In this document: positions 58,662 through 64,000 of the stretch, in pieces
Layout of the letters: every line of letters begins with the position of its first letter
Position numbering within the stretch: the stretch's first letter is position 1
Source of the DNA: Oscillospiraceae bacterium
GTDB lineage: Bacteria; Bacillota; Clostridia; Oscillospirales; Acutalibacteraceae
Length of the DNA stretch: 64,000 nucleotides
Assembly: GCA_025757685.1 (NCBI GenBank)
Contig: CP107220.1
Span: forward strand, 1,017,501-1,081,500
Direction: 5' to 3'
Position numbers and translations under genes: made by a program
Notes under the pieces: generated by a model
Told to the model about the DNA's origin: nothing
Database searches by the model: none
The model's input: only the letters and a program-made list of their open reading frames with translations

Positions 58662-60160
58662 ATATTACTCCTTTCCGTCCGGTCTGCGGCGCAAGTCTCG
58701 GTATATAGATGCGCCAAAATGCCCGGGGTTAGGGCGCCGGGGCGCATACGCCAGCTCCAGTTGTGGGCGCCCACCGTTGACGGCGTGTTGATGCGGGCAC
58801 TGCTGCCCAGTCCCAGCAGATCCTGTACAGTCAAAATACAGGTGTTGGCCGGGCTTCGCAGAGCAGAAAGCATCATCTGTCTCGGTAACTGATTGGGATA
58901 ACGCACGCCATAGGCGGCGCAAGCCCGGCGTATGTCTTGCCGCGGAGCGGTGGTGCACCAGCCCAGCAGCGTATCGTTATCATGGGTGCCGGTGTAAATC
59001 ACCGTATTGGGCTTACAAACAGCATCACCGCCGCAGTCCCGGGAATCAAAGTCAAATTGCAGCACCTGCATACCGGGAAAGCCGCAATCTGAAAGCAGCG
59101 CCCGCACCGTATCGTCCAAAAAGCCCAGATCCTCCGCCAAAAGCGGCACATCTCCCAACGCCTGTTGGAGCGCCGAAAACAGCGACAAACCGGGCCCCGG
59201 CAGCCAGCAGCCGTCCCGGGCATTCTTTGCCCGGGCAGGCACAGAATAATAAGCGGCAAAGCCACGAAAATGGTCCAGCCGCAGCGCGTCAAACCAGTTC
59301 AAGGCGTGCCGCAGCCGCGCCACCCACCAGCGGTACTCTGTACGCGCGTGGGCGCTCCAGTTATATACCGGGTTGCCCCACAGCTGGCCGGTGGGCGAAA
59401 ACGCGTCCGGCGGACACCCGGCCAGCCGAGACGGCGCGCCGGAGGGAGAGAGCATAAACAACTCCGGCGCCGCCCACACATCGGCACTGCACGGCGCCAC
59501 ATAAATAGGCAGATCGCCGATCAGGTAAACACCCCGGGCATTGGCATAAGCCCGCAGCGCTCGCCACTGACGATCCAAAAAATATTGCAGCATTTTATGG
59601 TACAAAACCCGCCGCTCCATCTGCGCTGCCGCCCTCTCCAAAACCGACGGCTCTCGCCGCCGCAAAGCCGACGGCCACAGAAAAAAACGCTTTCCATAAC
59701 GTTCACTAAGGGCACAAAACAGGGCATGATCCTCCAGCCAATCGGCCTGACTTTGGCAAAAGCAGTCAAAGTCTGCCGGTATATGGCGCACAAAGCGGTC
59801 AAACAGTCGATCAAACAGCACTTGACGCCCCCGGCGCACAGCCGGATAATCCACCCGGTCATCACCACCGCAGGGTAACAAATCCAAATCCGACGGCTGC
59901 AAATACCCGCTTTCCACCAGCAGCTGCGGGTCAATATACAGCCCATCGCCTGCAAAGCTGCCGGGGCTTTGGTACGGTGAATTCCCCTGCCCTGCCGGGC
60001 ACAGGGGCAGCAGCTGCCAGTACCGCTGCCCGGCAGACGACAAATCGTCTACAAAGCGGTAAGCCGCGGCACCCATCGTGCCGATCCCGTAGCGCCCGGG
60101 CAAAGAAAACAGCGGCAGCAGCACCCCGGCGCCACGCCGCTGCAACAAGCGGTCAGTCAC
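58649..60160 (-). CDS. malQ: 4-alpha-glucanotransferase (amylomaltase)
   Basis: GH77 disproportionating enzyme of 503 residues that rearranges maltodextrins so that phosphorylase can use them. Seen: GVLLPLFSLPGRYGIGTMG, NSPYQSPGSFAGDGLYIDP, catalytic nucleophile region DALRLDHFRGFAAYYSVPA, acid Glu in LLAEDLGFLDD and YTGTHDNDTLLGW. The start is taken as GTG 60160, which has GGAGG 9 nt upstream and overlaps the msmK stop codon; a TTG at 60187 lacks such a site. Confidence 0.95.
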   Translation of the reverse strand: MTDRLLQRRGAGVLLPLFSLPGRYGIGTMGAAAYRFVDDLSSAGQRYWQLLPLCPAGQGNSPYQSPGSFAGDGLYIDPQLLVESGYLQPSDLDLLPCGGDDRVDYPAVRRGRQVLFDRLFDRFVRHIPADFDCFCQSQADWLEDHALFCALSERYGKRFFLWPSALRRREPSVLERAAAQMERRVLYHKMLQYFLDRQWRALRAYANARGVYLIGDLPIYVAPCSADVWAAPELFMLSPSGAPSRLAGCPPDAFSPTGQLWGNPVYNWSAHARTEYRWWVARLRHALNWFDALRLDHFRGFAAYYSVPARAKNARDGCWLPGPGLSLFSALQQALGDVPLLAEDLGFLDDTVRALLSDCGFPGMQVLQFDFDSRDCGGDAVCKPNTVIYTGTHDNDTLLGWCTTAPRQDIRRACAAYGVRYPNQLPRQMMLSALRSPANTCILTVQDLLGLGSSARINTPSTVGAHNWSWRMRPGALTPGILAHLYTETCAADRTERSNICRI

Positions 60161-61265
60161 AGATACAGACCTCCGTTTCCGGGTCAAACAAATGGAGCGC
60201 CTCCATATTGGGGTACAGCACCGTTTGGTCGTCCTTTTGGAACGAAACAGTGCCGGGCACTCGGGCGATCACCCGCCGTCCTTGCAAATCTGCATACAAA
60301 TAGGTTTCCGCCCCCATACGCTCCGCCATCTCCACCTGAACCCGAAAGGCCGCAGAATCTGTTATATTCAGCCATGCCGGGTCCGTGGACAGATCCTCCG
60401 CGCGCAGGCCCAAAAGCACATCCCGATCCACATACGTCGACAGTTTGGCATGGTTTTGCAGTCGACGAGGCAAAGCCACCTCCGTACCCAGCACTTGCAA
60501 ATCAAGGGACTTTCCCCGTCGCACCAAACGGCCGGGCAATATATTCATAGGCGGCGTGCCGATAAACCCGGCTACAAACACATTGCAGGGGTGGGCATAC
60601 AACTGTGCGGGCGTGTCTGCCTGCTGAATTTTGCCGTCCAACATGACCACGATCCGATCCGCCATGGTCATAGCCTCCGTTTGGTCATGGGTCACATACA
60701 CAAAGGTGGTGCCCAGTTCCCGGTGCAGCTCTGCAATGTGTGCGCGCATTTCTGTACGCAGCTTGGCGTCCAGATTAGACAGGGGCTCGTCCAAAAGGAA
60801 CACCGCCGGATCCCGCACCATAGCACGGCCCAGCGCCACCCGCTGCCGCTGCCCGCCGGACAGGGCGCGGGGTCGCCGATCCAGGTACGCGGTCAGTTCC
60901 AGCGCCTGTGCGGCTGTCCGCACCTTGCGGTCGATCTCCGCCTTGGGCACCCGCCGCAGTTGCAGACCAAAGGCCATATTCTTGTACACCGTCATGTGGG
61001 GGTACAGAGCGTAGCTTTGGAACACCATGGCAATGTCCCGATCCTTGGGCGGCAGATCGTTCACTACCCGGTCACCGATCTTCAAGGTGCCGCCGCTGAT
61101 GTCCTCCAACCCGGCAATCATACGCAGGGTGGTGGACTTGCCGCAACCGGAAGGCCCTACTAAAATCAAAAATTCCCGATCCCGGATTTCCAAATTCAGA
61201 TCCGGTATGACAGTCACGCCGTCCTCATATGTTTTTCTAATATGCTCAAGCGAGATAGACGCCAC
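60153..61265 (-). CDS. msmK: carbohydrate ABC transporter ATP-binding protein (MsmK/UgpC/MalK type)
   Basis: A 370-residue importer ATPase. Walker A is GPSGCGKST (37-45), the signature LSGGQRQRVALGRAMVRDP, Walker B VFLLDEPLSNLD, and the switch His in YVTHDQTEAMT. The C-terminal TOBE regulatory domain follows (VLLGLRAEDL, GRRVIARVPGTVSF). In Firmicutes one MsmK can energise several sugar importers. Gene order permease-permease-ATPase-malQ-glgP points to maltodextrin as a main substrate. It begins 29 nt after the permease gene. Confidence 0.93.
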   Translation of the reverse strand: MASISLEHIRKTYEDGVTVIPDLNLEIRDREFLILVGPSGCGKSTTLRMIAGLEDISGGTLKIGDRVVNDLPPKDRDIAMVFQSYALYPHMTVYKNMAFGLQLRRVPKAEIDRKVRTAAQALELTAYLDRRPRALSGGQRQRVALGRAMVRDPAVFLLDEPLSNLDAKLRTEMRAHIAELHRELGTTFVYVTHDQTEAMTMADRIVVMLDGKIQQADTPAQLYAHPCNVFVAGFIGTPPMNILPGRLVRRGKSLDLQVLGTEVALPRRLQNHAKLSTYVDRDVLLGLRAEDLSTDPAWLNITDSAAFRVQVEMAERMGAETYLYADLQGRRVIARVPGTVSFQKDDQTVLYPNMEALHLFDPETEVCICD

Positions 61266-61294
61266 TGGGGCACACTCCTTTCCGCAGCTGCCGT

Positions 61295-62143
61295 TTAGCC
61301 CTTAACCGCACCGGCTACCACGCCTTTGATAATATATTTTTGGCAAAACAGGTAAAAGACCACAATGGGGATCATCGCCAGCACCAGCATCGCCATCAGC
61401 CCGCCGTAATCTGTGGAGCCGTAGGCACCCTGCATGGCAATTTGAATGGCCACCGGCACGGTCTTTTTCTCCGTGCCCAGCACCAGGTACGGCAGCAGAT
61501 AATCATTCCAAATCCACATCGTATTGAGGATCGCTACCGTCACCGCCGTAGGTTTTAAGAGTGGCAACACCACCAAAAAGAAAGTCTGTACCGGATTGCA
61601 GCCGTCAATGGTGGCTGCCTCCTCCAGCTCCCGGGGAATTCCTCGGATAAAACCGCACAGCATAAACACGGACAGCCCGGCGCCAAAGCCCAGATAAATA
61701 AACGGCATACCAAGAACGGTATTCAGCTTTGCCCGGCCAACCAAATAGGTCATGGTGTACATCACCATTTGAAACGGCACGATCATGCTGAAAACGAACA
61801 GGTAGTACATACCCTTGGTCAGTGCCGTGCGTACCCGCATGAGATACCAGGCGGCCATGGAGGTGCAAAGAACGATCAGCCCCACAGACACAACGGTGAT
61901 CAGCAGCGACCGGCCAAAGGCGGCGAAAAAGCCGCCGGCAGACAGGCCGCTGATATAGTTTTCCAACGCCACAAAGGTCTCTTTGTTGGGCAGTGCAAAC
62001 GGGTCGCCGGAGATATAAAATCGGGACTTAAAGGAATTTTGCACCACCAAAAAGAGAGGCACCAGGGTCAGCGCCGCTAGCAACACCAGCAGAAGCGTTT
62101 CCATCGCACTTTGGGGAGCTTTCTGTTTTTGTTTTTTTCTCAT
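61295..62143 (-). CDS. carbohydrate ABC transporter permease (MalG-like)
   Basis: A 282-residue inner-membrane permease with six predicted helices and the EAA loop EEAATIDGCNPVQTFFLVVLPLLKP that docks the ATPase. The N-terminus KKQKQKAPQSAMETLLLVLLAALTLVPLFLVV is typical of MalG. The C-terminus ends in KYIIKGVVAGAVKG, the usual CUT1 tail. It overlaps the MalF-like gene by 4 nt. Confidence 0.93.
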   Translation of the reverse strand: MRKKQKQKAPQSAMETLLLVLLAALTLVPLFLVVQNSFKSRFYISGDPFALPNKETFVALENYISGLSAGGFFAAFGRSLLITVVSVGLIVLCTSMAAWYLMRVRTALTKGMYYLFVFSMIVPFQMVMYTMTYLVGRAKLNTVLGMPFIYLGFGAGLSVFMLCGFIRGIPRELEEAATIDGCNPVQTFFLVVLPLLKPTAVTVAILNTMWIWNDYLLPYLVLGTEKKTVPVAIQIAMQGAYGSTDYGGLMAMLVLAMIPIVVFYLFCQKYIIKGVVAGAVKG

Positions 62144-62988
62144 ACGCCGTGGGCCTCCCGCTGTCCGGTCACGCGCAGTTGCAAAAAGGCAAGCAACGCC
62201 ACGATGATAAAGAACACAACCGCCTTGGCTTGACCCACCCCCTGCCAGCCGCTGCGGCCGTAAAAGGTGTTATAAATATTCAGCGCTAACAGCTCCGTCT
62301 TTTGTTCCGGGGCTCCGCCGGTGAGCGCCAGATTTTGGTCAAACATCTTAAAGGTATTTGTAAGGGTCAGAAAAGTGCAAATGGTCACCGCAGGCATCAC
62401 CAGCGGCAGCTTGATGCGAAACAGAGTCTGCGTCCGGGATGCGCCGTCAATGGCCGCCGCCTCCAAAAGATCGTCCGGCACATTTTGCAGCGCCGCAATA
62501 TAGATCACCATCATATAGCCGATCAGCTGCCAGTTGGTCAGCGCCACCAGCCCCCAAAAGCCGTAGGCGGGCTGATAGGTAATATCCACCCCTGCCCAGG
62601 CCAACACACCGTTAATGAGCAAATTCCAAATATATCCCAGCACAATCCCGCCGATCAAATTAGGCATAAAGAACACGCCGCGAAAGAAATTGGTGCCCCG
62701 CAGCCCTCGGGTAAGAAGCAGCGCCAGTGCAAAGGCAAGCACATTCACTGTGATGATACTCACACCGGAGAACAGCGCCGTAAACCACAGCGCGTGGAGA
62801 AAGCCGCTGTCTGCAGTAAAAGCCTGCACATAGTTTTGCAGTCCTACCCACGCGGCGTCCGTCACCGTTCGGAACCGGGTAAAGGAAAGCCCTACCCCCA
62901 GTACAAAGGGCGCCGCAAAGGCAAAGAGAAAGGCCACCGCCGTGGGCAGTAAAAACAACCAGCCGTATTTTTTCAAATTTTTCTGCAT
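62140..62988 (-). CDS. carbohydrate ABC transporter permease (MalF-like)
   Basis: A 282-residue inner-membrane permease with six predicted helices. The EAA loop is LEAAAIDGASRTQTLFRIKLPLVMP. It opens KKYGWLFLLPTAVAFLFAFAAPFVLGVGLSFT and lacks the large extra periplasmic domain of E. coli MalF, as in other Gram-positive CUT1 systems. It starts 12 nt after the binding-protein gene, with which it must work. Confidence 0.93.
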   Translation of the reverse strand: MQKNLKKYGWLFLLPTAVAFLFAFAAPFVLGVGLSFTRFRTVTDAAWVGLQNYVQAFTADSGFLHALWFTALFSGVSIITVNVLAFALALLLTRGLRGTNFFRGVFFMPNLIGGIVLGYIWNLLINGVLAWAGVDITYQPAYGFWGLVALTNWQLIGYMMVIYIAALQNVPDDLLEAAAIDGASRTQTLFRIKLPLVMPAVTICTFLTLTNTFKMFDQNLALTGGAPEQKTELLALNIYNTFYGRSGWQGVGQAKAVVFFIIVALLAFLQLRVTGQREAHGV

Positions 62989-63000
62989 ACCGTCGTTCCT

Positions 63001-64000
63001 TTAGGCGGAGGCAGCCGCTTCACTTTTCCAGTCCGCCACGGTATTTTCCTGCACCTGCGCCCATGTTTTTCTGCCCTGGGCATAGCTCAACAGCGCGGAG
63101 CCAAAATGCTGCTTGAAGGTCTGAGATGGGAACACAGTAAAGTCCCAGGGAATGCTGTAAACGCCCTGCTTGTTCATCCAAAGCTGCACCTGCACCGCCA
63201 GCGGGTCCTCCGGCACATCTTCTGCGGAGAAGGTGTCAAAGGGTGCAATAAAGCCCAATTCATCCGTTACGAATTTTTTGCCTGTATCGGAAGAATATAA
63301 CCAATAAATAAAATCGGCTGCCGCCTTTTGCTGTGCCTCTGTTGCCTTGGCGTTGATGGCATAGAAATTCTCCGTGCCCACACACAAGCCTTGGTTTTCC
63401 TCGCCGTCTGCGCCGATATAAATAGGCAGGAACTTGATTTTGTCTGCCTGCACCTTGTTACCGGTGACACCGGCGATCTGTTCCCATGCCCAGTTACCAT
63501 TTTGTACCATGGCGCACTTTTCCAGCGCAAACTCCGCCATCGAATCCGTCACCGTCTTGGTGCCGCACTTTTTCGCCTCCACCGTGCTGTCCGTTAAATA
63601 CAGGTCAAAAATATTCTTAAAATTGTCACCGAAAGAGAAAGTGATCTCCTTGGTGGCATCCGTAGTCAAATCCACCTTATTCTGCTTAAATTCATAATAG
63701 ATGGGCACATTCATCAGGTGGGTCTGCCAGCGCCAGTCCTCGCCGCTTTTCAGTGAAGTAGCGGCAAACACGCCTTCAATACCCAGCTCTGTCTTGTGCT
63801 TTTGCATATCGTCTGCCACAGACTTCAGCGCTGCAAAGGAACGCACCTCATCCATGGATTTGTACTTACTGTCTCGATCCTTCAGTGCAAAATACTTGTC
63901 CGTGATGGCCTCGTTATAGATGATCCCGTAACCCTCCACTACATAGGGAATGCCGTACACCTTGCCGTCGCCGGTGACCGCCAGAGATTTGTCTGTTAAG
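63001..64000 (-). CDS. extracellular sugar-binding protein of the ABC importer, C-terminal part (cut by window edge)
   Basis: About 333 codons of a family 1 solute-binding protein; the signal peptide and N-terminus lie beyond base 64000. Frame continuity through LTDKSLAVTGDGKVYGIPY shows the true start is outside, so the GTG at 63960 is not the start. Typical MalE-like blocks are GKVYGIPYVVEGYGIIYNE, FALEKCAMVQNGNWAWEQI and AADFIYWLYSSDTGKKFVTDELGFIAPF. It delivers sugar, most probably maltodextrin, to the two permeases next to it. Confidence 0.92.
   Translation of the reverse strand, partial: LTDKSLAVTGDGKVYGIPYVVEGYGIIYNEAITDKYFALKDRDSKYKSMDEVRSFAALKSVADDMQKHKTELGIEGVFAATSLKSGEDWRWQTHLMNVPIYYEFKQNKVDLTTDATKEITFSFGDNFKNIFDLYLTDSTVEAKKCGTKTVTDSMAEFALEKCAMVQNGNWAWEQIAGVTGNKVQADKIKFLPIYIGADGEENQGLCVGTENFYAINAKATEAQQKAAADFIYWLYSSDTGKKFVTDELGFIAPFDTFSAEDVPEDPLAVQVQLWMNKQGVYSIPWDFTVFPSQTFKQHFGSALLSYAQGRKTWAQVQENTVADWKSEAAASA

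Noticed and set aside
1..64000. CRISPR array, tRNA, rRNA, prophage or insertion sequence
   Set aside because: No regular repeat-spacer pattern, no cloverleaf or rRNA signature and no transposase or integrase was recognised on either strand.

Overview
The window looks like chromosome from a spore-forming, gut-associated member of the Clostridia, most likely Oscillospirales/Ruminococcaceae-like. It has spoIVB-spo0A, whiA-rapZ-hprK and MurT-GatD (Firmicutes traits), a BspA-like leucine-rich-repeat protein with a dockerin-like tail, and sialidase, GH2 beta-galactosidase and maltodextrin genes typical of gut glycan users. Most of it is GC-rich. The species cannot be named from the sequence alone. 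No rRNA, tRNA, CRISPR array or insertion sequence was recognised.

Layout. 1-5.5 kb (minus): pyrH-frr-uppS-cdsA-dxr-rseP-ispG, an operon for ribosome recycling, UMP kinase, phospholipid and isoprenoid precursors and a site-2 protease; ispG runs off the left edge. 5.6-9.4 kb (minus): two secreted proteins, each with its own promoter and terminator, a BspA-like repeat protein and a ComEC-type metallo-beta-lactamase-fold protein. They separate tsf-rpsB (9.6-11.5 kb) from pyrH-frr, which are usually adjacent. 11.6-13.6 kb: gatD-murT (lipid II amidation). 13.7-15.4 kb (plus): an inositol-monophosphatase-family enzyme and a radical SAM protein. 15.5-20.8 kb (minus): lacZ-acpS-nnr-lipoprotein. 20.9-23.7 kb: an iron alcohol dehydrogenase divergent from a sialidase. 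23.7-35.1 kb (minus): hprK-ROK kinase-murB-rapZ-whiA-dnaE, then pfkA, spoIVB and spo0A, linking sugar sensing, wall synthesis, replication and sporulation. 35.3-36.5 kb (plus): a lone GT4 glycosyltransferase. 36.7-37.4 kb: a small heat-shock gene with a perfect CIRCE operator.

37.4-56.0 kb (minus) is one long exopolysaccharide locus behind a near-consensus promoter. It holds an initiating phosphoglycosyltransferase, five intact GT2/GT4 glycosyltransferases plus a GT14-like one, a flippase, an EpsG-like polymerase, an acyltransferase, a pyruvyl transferase, an FrhB-like iron-sulfur protein and three consecutive genes of poorly characterised families. An HpcH/HpaI aldolase, a D-2-hydroxyacid dehydrogenase and a hexapeptide acyltransferase lie at its head. 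One GT2 gene is a pseudogene. The locus is the best candidate for new biology here: the head genes could make an unusual 2-hydroxyacid decoration on the polymer.

56.3-64 kb (minus): a maltodextrin system (binding protein cut by the right edge, two permeases, MsmK-type ATPase, MalQ, glycogen phosphorylase).

A recurring feature is that most readable sigma-A-type promoters have a -35 box beginning TTGC (TTGCAA or TTGCAC), 16-17 bp from a good -10 box, rather than TTGACA.
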